Positions 1 to 7,791 of a stretch of 11,230 nucleotides of DNA are shown one piece after another. The notes below the pieces were generated by a model. It saw nothing but the letters and a program-made list of their open reading frames with translations. It searched no databases and was not told the origin of the DNA. Source of the DNA: an uncultured Parabacteroides sp. (lineage in GTDB: Bacteria > Bacteroidota > Bacteroidia > Bacteroidales > Tannerellaceae); assembly GCA_900552415.1 (NCBI GenBank), contig USAD01000065.1, positions 1-11,230 of the forward strand, given 5' to 3'. The first letter of the stretch is position 1, and each line of letters begins with the position of its first letter. The translations under genes and the position numbers were made by a program.

Positions 1-28
1 ACAAGGAACGAATCTTTCTTAAAAGGGG

Positions 29-100
29 AGGTTCCTGGCGGATTCGAACCGCCGTACACGGTTTTGCAGACCGCTGACTAAGCCACTCATCCAAGGAACC
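29..100 (-). tRNA. tRNA-Cys (anticodon GCA)
   Basis: Read on the minus strand this folds as a complete 72-base tRNA. The acceptor stem is GGTTCCT with AGGAACC, and a short D arm follows. The anticodon stem is GCGGT/ACCGT around the loop CTGCAAA, with GCA at tRNA positions 34-36. The T arm is GGCGG/CCGCC with loop TTCGAAT. The unpaired base before the 3' end is T, the usual discriminator base of tRNA-Cys. The CCA tail is not encoded, so it would have to be added after transcription. It lies downstream of the threonine operon on the same strand. The similarity of bases 1-20 to bases 91-110 suggests that another tRNA may follow in the same transcript, just outside the window. Confidence 0.95.
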
Positions 101-132
101 AAACTTTATTTAAAACGATCTCTTTCGTTTTT

Positions 133-200
133 GCGAGTGCAAAGAAAGGTATTTTTTCCGGAACAGCCAAATCTTTCCGGCGTTTTTTCTTCACACTCGC
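133..200. repeat. Nested inverted repeat between thrC and tRNA-Cys
   Basis: Three nested arms pair across this stretch: GCGAGTG (133-139) with CACTCGC (194-200), AAGAAA (142-147) with TTTCTT (186-191), and CCGGAA (158-163) with TTCCGG (175-180) around an 11-base loop. It lies just after the thrC stop codon. It could form a long 3' hairpin in the thr operon transcript, acting as a terminator, a stabiliser or a processing site before the tRNA. On the minus strand the outer stem is followed by A residues, not T residues. It is therefore not a textbook intrinsic terminator in that direction. On the plus strand the inner stem is followed by six T residues, but I see no plus-strand gene for it to serve. 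Confidence 0.5.
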
Positions 201-213
201 ATAACAGAACGCA

Positions 214-1527
214 TTATCTTGACATCAAATATTGTTTAAAGCCGTCAAAATCACGACCTAAGTTAACACTTTGTTTTTTCCCGGACATGAAAGCCTTCAG
301 CTTATCCGGAATCTCCAAATCGATCCCGAGAACCCGATCAACGATACTCTTGAATTTAGCCGGATGTGCCGTTTCCAGGAAAAGACCCGTCTCCTCTTTC
401 GTCAAGGCACTCTCAACGAGTCCCTGATAACCACACGCTCCATGTGGATCCAAAACATATCCTGTCGCGTTATAAACACGTTTCATGACAAAGGTGATAT
501 CCTCATCCAGGAAACGATGACAAGAGATCAACTCACGAATTTTCTCATACGGATCCTTATAAACGCTAAACAAATCCAAAATCCGGGCAAAATTACTGGG
601 ATCTCCCACATCCATCGCGTTCGCCAATGTTGGCACGGATGGCTTCGGCGTATAAACTCCAGTCCGCAGATACTCATAGAATACATCATTACGGTTATTG
701 GCGGCTACAAACCGCTTAATCGGCAATCCCATCCAATAAGCGAACAATCCAGCGGTAATGTTTCCGAAATTACCACTGGGCACGCATACGACCAGCTGAT
801 CTGCCTTTCCCTGACGATCCAATTGCGCATAAGCATTGAAATAATAGAATGCCTGAGGCAAGAAACGGGCCACATTAATAGAATTGGCCGAAGTCAACGT
901 CATATGCCTATTCAAAGCCTCATCCATGAAAGCCGCTTTCACCAATGCCTGACAATCATCAAAATTACCATCAATCTCCAAGGCAGTAATGTTCTGCCCC
1001 AATGTCGTGAACTGGCACTCCTGGATCGGACTGACCTTTCCTTTAGGATAAAGCACATACACATGAATGCCAGGCACACCCAGGAAACCATTAGCCACGG
1101 CACTTCCCGTATCGCCCGAAGTAGCGACCAGTACATTGACCTGACGCAATCCCTTCTTCCGGATAAAATAACCCAGTGTACGGGCCATAAAACGGGCACC
1201 GACATCCTTGAAGGCTAACGTAGGACCATGAAACAACTCCAAACTATAAATATTATCATCCACATGCACCACGGGAGTATCGAATGAAAGCGTATCTTTC
1301 ACGATCTCATCCAAAACATCCGGCTCGATATCCTCACCAAAAAAGGCACGAGCCACTACGCACGCGATCTCATGAAACGACTGATTCTTCAGGTTAGCGA
1401 TCACCGACTCGTCAAGTGACTCGATGTATTCCGGCATATACAAGCCCCGATCGCTCGCCAAACCCTTTACGACCGCCTCCTCCAATGAGGCCAGCGGGGC
1501 TATCTTGTTTGTACTATAATATTTCAT
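214..1527 (-). CDS. thrC: Threonine synthase
   Basis: This PLP enzyme of 437 residues converts O-phospho-L-homoserine to L-threonine and phosphate (EC 4.2.3.1) in the cytoplasm, the last step of threonine synthesis. The N-terminal stretch with LASDRGLYMPE is typical of the family. The PLP-binding lysine is K107 in the signature HGPTLAFKDVG, and the phosphate-binding loop reads SGDTGSA. The length matches the bacterial type. I place the start at the ATG at 1527; a TTG two codons upstream is possible, but the family begins MKYYSTN-like. The ATG lies 2 bases after the stop codon of the upstream apgM-like gene, so the two are very probably translated from one message and may be coupled. It is the third gene of the thrA / apgM-like / thrC operon. 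Confidence 0.96.
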   Translation of the reverse strand: MKYYSTNKIAPLASLEEAVVKGLASDRGLYMPEYIESLDESVIANLKNQSFHEIACVVARAFFGEDIEPDVLDEIVKDTLSFDTPVVHVDDNIYSLELFHGPTLAFKDVGARFMARTLGYFIRKKGLRQVNVLVATSGDTGSAVANGFLGVPGIHVYVLYPKGKVSPIQECQFTTLGQNITALEIDGNFDDCQALVKAAFMDEALNRHMTLTSANSINVARFLPQAFYYFNAYAQLDRQGKADQLVVCVPSGNFGNITAGLFAYWMGLPIKRFVAANNRNDVFYEYLRTGVYTPKPSVPTLANAMDVGDPSNFARILDLFSVYKDPYEKIRELISCHRFLDEDITFVMKRVYNATGYVLDPHGACGYQGLVESALTKEETGLFLETAHPAKFKSIVDRVLGIDLEIPDKLKAFMSGKKQSVNLGRDFDGFKQYLMSR

Positions 1528-1529
1528 GA

Positions 1530-2738
1530 TCAATCATTTAAGAATTCCTTAATAAACTCATCTTTCTCCAGCACACCAAATTTTCCCTCTTTCACCGAGA
1601 ACTCATCAAAACGGGTCACGCCATCAGGAGTCATTCCCGGCTTATAAATAAGGAATGGCACCGGCTCGGCCGTATGTGTCCGGACAGCGCAAGGCGTCGG
1701 ATGATCGGGCAGGACAGCGATCGCCACCGGCTCATCCCATCGGCAAACCTCCTCATATATCAAACGCACCAGACGATTATCCAAATACTCGATAGTCTTG
1801 ATCTTCAAGTCGACATCTCCCTCATGACCAGCCTCATCACTCGCCTCCACATGGAGATAGACAAAATCATGGGTACGCAAAGCCTCCAACGCCGCGGCGG
1901 CCTTTCCCTCGTAATTGGTATCATAAAGACCTGTCGCTCCCTCGACCGACAAGACCTCAAGTCCGGCATAAACACCGATACCCCGAATCAAATCGACCGC
2001 CGAGATGACCGCGCCTTTTCCGAATCCATACATCTCACGCATGGTCCGCATCGCCGGGCGATAACCGGGCGACCAAGGCCAGATGCTGTTCGCCGGATCC
2101 TTTCCTGCCGCCAAGCGCCTTAAATTCACCGGATGATGCGCCAATAATTCTTGCGACTTCAAGATCAAATCGTTCAAAAGGTCCGCAGTCGGCCGCGCCT
2201 CCTCCACTTCCGGTTTCACCAAAAGCGGGCGGAACGGTTTCAAGGGCACATCATGAGGCGGCGTACAATCCAACCGCTTGTCTCCTCCCTTAATCACCAA
2301 CAGGTGCCGATAAGAAACGCCCGTATAAAAATGAACCCGATCGGAACCCAATTTCTCGTCCAGGAAGCGGATCAACTCATCAGCCTCCGCATTCGAAATA
2401 TGACCGGCCGAGTGATTCTTCAACAAATCACCTTCCACACAAACCAGATTACAACGCATCGCCATATCCTCGGGCCCCAAATCAACGCCGATGCTGGCCG
2501 CCTCCAAAACACCACGTCCCTCATAAACTTTCGGCAGATCATAGCCTAAAACAGCCATATTCGCCACCTCACTGCCTGGATGGAAACCATCAGCCACGGT
2601 CTTCATCCGCCCGGTCACGCCCAATGTCGCCAACTTGTCCATATAAGGTGTCCGGGCATATTGCAAGGGAGTCAATCCTCCCAAGGAGGCTATTGGCTCG
2701 TCAGCCATGCCGTCGCCAAGAATAATGATGTGTTTCAT
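1530..2738 (-). CDS. apgM: ApgM-type phosphoglycerate mutase-like protein, probable homoserine kinase of the thr operon
   Basis: This 402-residue protein of the alkaline phosphatase superfamily is related to the archaeal-type, cofactor-independent phosphoglycerate mutases. Visible landmarks are the N-terminal metal site ILGDGMADEP (D9), the probable catalytic serine S56 in PGSEVANMAVLGYD, the HVEASDEAGHEGD segment and a late DHPTP...RTHTAEPVPF segment that supplies further metal ligands. By sequence alone it would be annotated as phosphoglycerate mutase (EC 5.4.2.12). Its position between thrA and thrC, with no thrB nearby, points instead to phosphorylation of homoserine. A subfamily of these proteins has been proposed as an alternative homoserine kinase (I recall TIGR02535) on the same context argument. 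The start at 2738 is 29 bases after the thrA stop. The fold is certain; the substrate is an inference. Confidence 0.9.
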   Translation of the reverse strand: MKHIIILGDGMADEPIASLGGLTPLQYARTPYMDKLATLGVTGRMKTVADGFHPGSEVANMAVLGYDLPKVYEGRGVLEAASIGVDLGPEDMAMRCNLVCVEGDLLKNHSAGHISNAEADELIRFLDEKLGSDRVHFYTGVSYRHLLVIKGGDKRLDCTPPHDVPLKPFRPLLVKPEVEEARPTADLLNDLILKSQELLAHHPVNLRRLAAGKDPANSIWPWSPGYRPAMRTMREMYGFGKGAVISAVDLIRGIGVYAGLEVLSVEGATGLYDTNYEGKAAAALEALRTHDFVYLHVEASDEAGHEGDVDLKIKTIEYLDNRLVRLIYEEVCRWDEPVAIAVLPDHPTPCAVRTHTAEPVPFLIYKPGMTPDGVTRFDEFSVKEGKFGVLEKDEFIKEFLND

Positions 2739-2767
2739 AAGAGTTTATTTATTGTTTTTCCTAATCC

Positions 2768-5209
2768 TTAACGGATATTCGCGATAGAGATGATATCCGC
2801 AAAAACACCGGCCGCCGTCACATCCGCGCCCGCGCCATATCCCTTGATAATCATCGGGTACTCATGATAACGCTCAGTCGAGATCATGATAATGTTGTTG
2901 CTGCCTTCCAAATCAAAGAAAGGATGATGACTATCGACGGCACGCAAACCGACACGGCACTCGCCATTCTCCATCGTCGCCACAAAGCGGAAATGCTTGC
3001 CTTCCGCCTCCAGCTGCTGCCGTTTCTCCTCGAACTCCGCATCCATCTCCTTTATGTCGCGCCAGAAATCCTCCAACGAGCCTTCAAAATACTTCTCCGG
3101 AATGAAAAGGTCACGCTTCACGTCGGATTGCTCAACCCGATAGCCCGCCTCTCTTGCCAGGATCACCAACTTACGGATAACATCCTTTCCACTTAGATCG
3201 ATTCGAGGATCCGGCTCCGAATAACCTGCCTCCTTCGCCATCAGGATGGCACGGCTCAACGGAATCTCGGCACTGATCGTATTGAATATGTAATTTAATG
3301 TACCAGACAGGACCGCTTCCAGCTTCAGGATATGATCGCCACTATTGATCAGATCGTTCATCGTATTGATGATCGGCAATCCGGCGCCAACATTGGTCTC
3401 GAACAGAAACTTGATATCACGATGACGGGCCGTATCTTTCAATCGCTCGTAATTCTCATATGACGACGAAGCCGCCTCCTTATTCGCCGCCACGACAGAG
3501 ACGTTATTCCTTAACAGTGTCTCATAAAGCGCTGCCACCTCCTGGCTTGCCGTGCAATCGACAAACACCGAGTTAAAGATATTCATCTCAAGAATCCGCT
3601 CACACAAATGCTTCGGGTCACTCTCCTCGCCATGCGTACGCAAATCCTCCCGATAATTATCCAGGTCAAGACCTCCGCGCTGGAACATGGCCCTCTTTGA
3701 GTTCGATATACCCACCACATTCAGCTTCAGGCCGTTTTGCGCCATCAGTTTCGGTTGTTGAGCCTTGATTTGCTCCAGCAAGTTGCCTCCTACCGTTCCA
3801 ATGCCGGCCACAAAAAGATTAAGCACCTTGTACTCCGACAGGAAAAAAGAATCGTGAATGGAGTTCAAGGCCTTACGCAAATATTTATGCTTGATGACAA
3901 ACGAGATATTTGTCTCTGAGGCACCTTGCGCGCAGGCAATCACACTGATACCCGCACGACCCAACGTGCCGAAAAGCTTTCCGGCAATACCTGGCGTCCG
4001 TTTCATGTTCTCACCCACGATCGCCACAGTCGCCAAATCGCGCTCGGCAACCGTATCGTTCATGTCGCCCTGATTCCGTTCCATAGCGAATTCCTCATCC
4101 AGGACCTTTACCGCCAATTCCGCGTCCGCATTACGCACGGCGAATGTCGTATTGTTCTCGGAGCTGGCCTGCGATACCATGAACACGCTAATGCCATTCT
4201 TCGCCAAGGTCTTGAAGATTCGATAATTGACACCGATAACGCCCACCATACCAAGACCCTGAACCGTGATCAGGCAGGTATCATTAATGGAAGAGATACC
4301 CTTAATAATCGCCTTGCCGGTCTCTTTCACCTTCTCCTTCGAGATATAGGTACCAGGCGCGGTCGGGTTGAACGTATTCAAGATACGAATTGGAATATTC
4401 TTATGATAAACGGGATAGATGGTCGGCGGATAGATCACTTTAGCGCCGAAGTTACACAACTCCATCGCCTCCGTAAAGCTCAATCGGTCGATCACGTAAG
4501 CCGAGCTGATCACACGGGGATCGGCCGTCATAAAACCGTCAACATCCGTCCAGATCTCAAGTACCGACGCGTCGAGGGCGGCCGCCAGGATAGACGCCGT
4601 ATAATCAGAGCCGCCACGACCCAAATTCGTCACCTCGCCATTCTCGCTACTCGACGAGATAAAGCCTGGCACCAAGGATACCTTTGGCAACGGATTGAAG
4701 GTCTCACGGATCAAGGCATTAGTCGCCTCGAAATCCACGATATGCTTATTGAATTGCTTGATTGTCTTGATAAACTTCCGGGAGTCGAACAAACGGGCGT
4801 CGCAGATCACGTTCGAAACGATCAACGAGGAGAGCCGCTCGCCATAGCTGACGATCGTATCAGACGTCTTTGATGACAAGTCATTAATCAGGTAAACACC
4901 CTTCAGGATATTACCGAGCTCCTCGAGCAGGATCATCGCCTGGCGCTGCACATACAGACGCAACTCATTATCCGTAATCACCCCGCCAATGACGTCGAGA
5001 TGGCGCGTGATGATCTCGGACATGTTCTTCTCATAAGCAAGATCGCCCTTAGCGGCCATCGACGATGTCGCGAGCAATTTATCCGTAATGCCACCCAAAG
5101 CCGAAACGACAACAATCACCGGCTCATCGATGGCCTCCACTATTTTCTTAACGCTTAATATACTTTCTACAGTACCGACGGAACTTCCGCCAAACTTCAA
5201 TACTTTCAT
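2768..5209 (-). CDS. thrA: Bifunctional aspartokinase / homoserine dehydrogenase
   Basis: A fusion enzyme of 813 residues catalysing the first and third steps of the aspartate pathway: phosphorylation of aspartate (EC 2.7.2.4) and NAD(P)H reduction of aspartate semialdehyde to homoserine (EC 1.1.1.3). The aspartokinase domain covers about 1-300, with KFGGSS at 5-10, GRGGSD at 197-202 and FTEAMELCNFGAKVIYPPT near 245-263. Two ACT-type regulatory segments lie at about 312-375 and 395-460 and would normally bind threonine as feedback inhibitor. The homoserine dehydrogenase domain runs from about 462 to the end, with the nucleotide loop GIGTVGGN at 469-476, AANKEA near 574-579, SGTLNYIFN near 635-643 and EPDPRIDLSGKD near 665-676. 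Length and order match the E. coli ThrA type. The start MKVLKFGGSS at 5209 is the family start. It is the first gene of the leftward thr operon. Confidence 0.97.
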   Translation of the reverse strand: MKVLKFGGSSVGTVESILSVKKIVEAIDEPVIVVVSALGGITDKLLATSSMAAKGDLAYEKNMSEIITRHLDVIGGVITDNELRLYVQRQAMILLEELGNILKGVYLINDLSSKTSDTIVSYGERLSSLIVSNVICDARLFDSRKFIKTIKQFNKHIVDFEATNALIRETFNPLPKVSLVPGFISSSSENGEVTNLGRGGSDYTASILAAALDASVLEIWTDVDGFMTADPRVISSAYVIDRLSFTEAMELCNFGAKVIYPPTIYPVYHKNIPIRILNTFNPTAPGTYISKEKVKETGKAIIKGISSINDTCLITVQGLGMVGVIGVNYRIFKTLAKNGISVFMVSQASSENNTTFAVRNADAELAVKVLDEEFAMERNQGDMNDTVAERDLATVAIVGENMKRTPGIAGKLFGTLGRAGISVIACAQGASETNISFVIKHKYLRKALNSIHDSFFLSEYKVLNLFVAGIGTVGGNLLEQIKAQQPKLMAQNGLKLNVVGISNSKRAMFQRGGLDLDNYREDLRTHGEESDPKHLCERILEMNIFNSVFVDCTASQEVAALYETLLRNNVSVVAANKEAASSSYENYERLKDTARHRDIKFLFETNVGAGLPIINTMNDLINSGDHILKLEAVLSGTLNYIFNTISAEIPLSRAILMAKEAGYSEPDPRIDLSGKDVIRKLVILAREAGYRVEQSDVKRDLFIPEKYFEGSLEDFWRDIKEMDAEFEEKRQQLEAEGKHFRFVATMENGECRVGLRAVDSHHPFFDLEGSNNIIMISTERYHEYPMIIKGYGAGADVTAAGVFADIISIANIR

Positions 5210-5652
5210 TGAGCATCTAATTTTTAACCGTCAATTCCCGACATGTCCGCCAACAAACGAACAAGGTTTCACGCTTGGCAAAACCGGAACGACTGAATTT
5301 AAGTTACTTGAATAATAAATTTAAGGAAATTTTGTAGTGCGGCAAGTGGCCGCCTCGAGCGAAGGACCTGTCCTTCCCTCTCCAGTTTTAATTGAAGTAG
5401 AAGCCAACCCCCCAAGGGGTCATCAATGCCCAAGTATAATATGAAGATACAACCGTCATTTGTTTCTCGACTTTTTATTCTTTTGCGGTGGCAATATTAC
5501 GCATTATTTTAAAAATAACAAACAAAACCCTTCAAAAAAACGACAATCCGTTAAATAAGCCATAGTTCAACATCAATTCAGACACAATCCCTATTTATTT
5601 GATACTTTTTATTACCTTTATAGCCGATGTTAAACCTCTAAATACTTTCATT
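5210..5652. other. 443-base divergent intergenic region between thrA and ald
   Basis: No convincing protein gene is present. The region must hold the leftward promoter of the thr operon and the rightward promoter of ald. On the minus strand, TTCGTTTG lies shortly upstream of thrA, with a TTTG 17 bases further upstream. On the plus strand, TTTATTTG (5594-5601) and TTCTTTTG (5478-5485) each differ by one base from the TAnnTTTG element. None is a clean match, so I assign no promoter. A GC-rich hairpin cluster occupies 5335-5460 and is listed separately. The rest is AT-rich with no further structure that I trust. Confidence 0.6.
5335..5460. repeat. GC-rich hairpin cluster upstream of thrA, possible dispersed repeat or structured RNA
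   Basis: Three short hairpins follow each other: GCGGC/GCCGC (5339-5353, 5-base loop), GAAGGAC/GTCCTTC (5361-5376, 2-base loop) and ACCCC/GGGGT (5407-5420, 4-base loop). The block is GC-rich inside an AT-rich intergenic region. Both strands are open in one frame. The minus strand carries a 23-codon reading frame (5459 to 5388) beginning MTVVSSYYTWALM and ending GFYFN. The plus strand has an open stretch of about 36 codons containing SPVLIEVEANPPRGHQC that ends at a TGA near 5441. Neither has a recognisable ribosome-binding site or family. No T tract follows any hairpin on either strand, so these are not standard terminators. A repeat family or a conserved RNA are both possible. Confidence 0.45.
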
Positions 5653-6738
5653 ATGATAATCGGAGTACCAAAAGAGATCAAAAACAATGAGAGCCGTATC
5701 GCATTGACCCCATCGGGAGCGAAAGAATTGGTAAAAAACGGTCATACCGTTTACATCCAGCACACGGCAGGTGAGAACAGTGGTTTTTCCGATAGCGCCT
5801 ATGAGGCTGTCGGAGCCCGGATACTTCCAACCATCGAAGAGGTCTATGCCGCTTCCGAAATGATCGTGAAGGTCAAGGAACCGATCGAACAGGAATACGG
5901 GCTCATCAAGAATGGACAAATCGTCTTTACCTATTTCCATTTCGCCTCCGACAGGAAACTGACCGAGGCCATGATGCGGAGCAAGGCGGTCTGTATCGCC
6001 TACGAGACGGTCGAGGCTCCGGACCATTCATTGCCCTTGTTGATCCCGATGAGCGAGATCGCCGGCAGGATGTCCATCCAACAAGGTGTCCATTTCCTGG
6101 AGAAACCTCACGGCGGCAATGGCCTGCTGATTGGTGGCGTGCCCGGCGTAAAACCAGGAAAAGTCCTCGTTCTCGGAGCGGGCGTGGTCGGACACAACGC
6201 GGCGTTAATGGCGGCGGGCCTCGGCGCTGATGTTACGATCGCCGATATCTCTCTACCTCGCCTACGTTATCTGGCGGACTCCCTGCCCAAGAACATCAAG
6301 ACCATGTTCTCCTCAACACATAATATAGAGGAAGAGCTGCCGACAACCGATCTTGTAATCGGCGCGGTGCTTATCCCGGGCGCCAAGGCGCCTCACCTTA
6401 TCAACCGGGAAATGCTCAAGCTCCTGAGGCCGGGCAGCGTGATGGTGGATGTCGCAATCGATCAAGGCGGTTGCTTCGAGACCTCACGACCGACAACCCA
6501 CGCGAATCCCGTATATGAGGTCGATGGCATCATCCATTATTGCGTGGCGAATATCCCGGGCGCTGTTCCACGCACCTCGACCTTGGCGCTTACCAACGCG
6601 ACATTGCCTTACGTGATCCGACTGGCCAACGCCGGATGGGAAAAGGCCTGCGAGGCGGATCCGGGATTCAAGCTCGGATTGAACATCGTCCATGGGGAAA
6701 TCGTCTATCCAGCCGTATCAGAAGCCTTTGATTTATAA
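5653..6738 (+). CDS. ald: Alanine dehydrogenase
   Basis: This cytoplasmic enzyme of 361 residues interconverts L-alanine and pyruvate plus ammonia using NAD (EC 1.4.1.1). The N-terminus [18 protein letters not shown] is the family signature. The residues known from studied alanine dehydrogenases are all in place: R15, K75 (in VKVKEP) and H96 (in YFHFA) for substrate and catalysis, and D270 (in DVAIDQGG). The NAD loop GAGVVG is at 175-180. Length is close to the usual 360-375 residues. The frame stays open for 18 codons upstream to 5599, but the family begins at this ATG, so the longer start is rejected. The gene stands alone: it is divergent from thrA, and a strong hairpin follows it. Confidence 0.96.
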   Translation: MIIGVPKEIKNNESRIALTPSGAKELVKNGHTVYIQHTAGENSGFSDSAYEAVGARILPTIEEVYAASEMIVKVKEPIEQEYGLIKNGQIVFTYFHFASDRKLTEAMMRSKAVCIAYETVEAPDHSLPLLIPMSEIAGRMSIQQGVHFLEKPHGGNGLLIGGVPGVKPGKVLVLGAGVVGHNAALMAAGLGADVTIADISLPRLRYLADSLPKNIKTMFSSTHNIEEELPTTDLVIGAVLIPGAKAPHLINREMLKLLRPGSVMVDVAIDQGGCFETSRPTTHANPVYEVDGIIHYCVANIPGAVPRTSTLALTNATLPYVIRLANAGWEKACEADPGFKLGLNIVHGEIVYPAVSEAFDL

Positions 6739-6755
6739 ATAACATAGAAGGCAAT

Positions 6756-6795
6756 AACCGGCCCCGGACACCCATTTTCCCTTCCGGGGCCGGTT
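6756..6795 (+). terminator. Strong hairpin after ald, probable terminator
   Basis: AACCGGCCCCGGA (6756-6768) pairs perfectly with TCCGGGGCCGGTT (6783-6795), giving a 13-base-pair GC-rich stem with a 14-base loop, beginning 17 bases after the ald stop codon. Only a short T run (TTT, then ACC) follows, so the U tract is poor. The position still makes transcription termination or 3'-end protection of the ald message the likely role. Confidence 0.7.
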
Positions 6796-6834
6796 TACCA
6801 AGACAATTGTTTCTTGTTTAAAAAATGCAAAATA

Positions 6835-6876
6835 AATTGGAATTAGTAACTCTACTTACTAATTTAGTCGCCAATT
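6835..6876. promoter_or_regulatory. Two-part dyad symmetry upstream of the TPR protein gene, possible operator
   Basis: AATTAGTAA (6841-6849) and TTACTAATT (6856-6864) form a perfect 9-base inverted repeat around a 6-base spacer. This is flanked by a second pair, AATTGG (6835-6840) and CCAATT (6871-6876). It lies 46-87 bases ahead of the ATG of the TPR gene. TAAATTGG (6833-6840) resembles the TAnnTTTG -7 element with one mismatch; if it is the promoter, the dyad would sit at the transcription start. It could be a repressor site or a 5' hairpin in the message. No T tract follows it. Confidence 0.4.
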
Positions 6877-6921
6877 AAAAATATAAAGATCAAATCATAT
6901 CAATCTAAAATTACAATTACC

Positions 6922-7668
6922 ATGAGGAAAATCATTGTATTAGTAGCTTTATGCTTGGCTGTAGGAAACGTATTCGCGCAAGACGCGGACAAACTGAGAG
7001 ATGAGGGCGACGCTGCCTTGAACGCAAAAGATTACGCGACAGCGTTGACCAAATATGGCGAATACCTGAAATTAAACGAGTACAAAGACACGGTACGTAT
7101 CTATAACGCTGGTTTCGCCGCTAACCAAGCTAAAAATTACGCTGAAGCCGCTAAGTATTTTGACATGTCCATCAAATATAATTATAATGTGGATGACGCT
7201 TATGTCGGCGAGGCTATGGCTTACCGTAACTTGAACAACACAGAGGAGTTCCTGAAAACAGCCTCTGAGGGATTAAAAGCCATTCCCGCGGATAACAAGA
7301 ACCGCACTAATCTCGAGAAGTTGATCTACGCATATTGCATCAAGCAAGGACAGGCTGCCCAGAAGAAGGGTGACTTGGCCGGCGCTGAGAAACTGTACAG
7401 CGAGGTTTTGGCCGTCTCTAACAAGACATACCAAGGCAATGCCCTCTATAGCTTGGGCGCGATGTTCTATGGCAATGGCGCCAAGATCCTGCAGGCCGCT
7501 ACGCCGATAGCCACAACAGATCCCGACAAGTACAACGCTGAAAAAGCCAAGGCTAACGAGGATTTCAAGAAGGCTAAAGATTATTTGACTAAAGCGCTCG
7601 AGGTAAACCCGAACGATGCGAACTCAAAGAAAATCTTGGATGCGACAAACGCGGTCTTGAACCAATAA
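6922..7668 (+). CDS. Exported tetratricopeptide-repeat protein
   Basis: The 248-residue product starts with a typical signal peptide (MRKIIVLVALCLAVGNVFA) with likely cleavage after A19, before QD. C11 is not in a lipobox, so this is probably a soluble periplasmic protein. The mature part is built of helical TPR-like repeats: about 21-56 (DEGDAALNAKDYATALTKY), 57-92 (YNAGFAANQAKNYAEAAKYF), 93-127, 135-175 (GQAAQKKGDLAGAEKLYSEV) and a C-terminal one near 205-240 ending in LEVNPNDANSKKIL. TPRs usually hold protein partners, and no enzymatic domain is visible. The specific function is unknown. It has its own upstream region with dyad symmetry and a clean terminator, so it appears to be transcribed alone. 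Confidence 0.9.
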   Translation: MRKIIVLVALCLAVGNVFAQDADKLRDEGDAALNAKDYATALTKYGEYLKLNEYKDTVRIYNAGFAANQAKNYAEAAKYFDMSIKYNYNVDDAYVGEAMAYRNLNNTEEFLKTASEGLKAIPADNKNRTNLEKLIYAYCIKQGQAAQKKGDLAGAEKLYSEVLAVSNKTYQGNALYSLGAMFYGNGAKILQAATPIATTDPDKYNAEKAKANEDFKKAKDYLTKALEVNPNDANSKKILDATNAVLNQ

Positions 7669-7691
7669 TCATTCAGAGATAAATAATATCC

Positions 7692-7726
7692 GGCGGGGCG
7701 ATAGTTGATATCGTCCCGCCTTTTTT
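7692..7726 (+). terminator. Intrinsic terminator of the TPR gene
   Basis: GGCGGGGCGATA (7692-7703) pairs with TATCGTCCCGCC (7709-7720), a 12-base-pair stem with one G-U pair and a 5-base loop, followed immediately by six T residues. It begins 23 bases after the stop codon of the TPR gene. Form and position are those of a classical rho-independent terminator. Confidence 0.92.
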
Positions 7727-7771
7727 ATTCCTCAAAAAAAAAGATAAATAAAGAACGGATTTCCTTCGGAG

Positions 7772-7791
7772 AAAAACCGGATCCGGTCCGG
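7772..7791 (-). terminator. Candidate terminator of the small lipoprotein gene
   Basis: On the minus strand CCGGA and TCCGG pair across a 5-base loop (7777-7791) and are followed by five T residues (7776-7772). This is downstream of the leftward lipoprotein gene. The stem is only 5 base pairs, and the site overlaps two palindromes (CCGGATCCGG at 7777-7786 and GGTCCGGACC at 7785-7794). The assignment is therefore tentative. Confidence 0.4.

Noticed and set aside
271..1218. Long plus-strand open frame opposite thrC, and similar long frames opposite apgM, thrA (for example 3926-4873) and the aminotransferase (9382-10308 on minus).
   Set aside because: They lie entirely antisense to genes with clear family motifs, contain no recognisable domain, and are rich in Arg, His and Gln as expected from antisense reading of GC-rich codons.
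1528..1533. TTG start for thrC that would overlap the apgM-like gene.
   Set aside because: An ATG two codons later gives the normal family N-terminus and leaves a 2-base gap to the upstream stop.
5210..5460. Threonine or isoleucine attenuator upstream of thrA.
   Set aside because: No short frame rich in Thr or Ile codons and no hairpin followed by a T tract on the minus strand; the 23-codon frame has only three scattered Thr codons.
5599..5652. 18-codon in-frame extension upstream of ald.
   Set aside because: Alanine dehydrogenases begin at the [10 protein letters not shown] start, and with that start the catalytic residues fall at their standard numbers 15, 75, 96 and 270.
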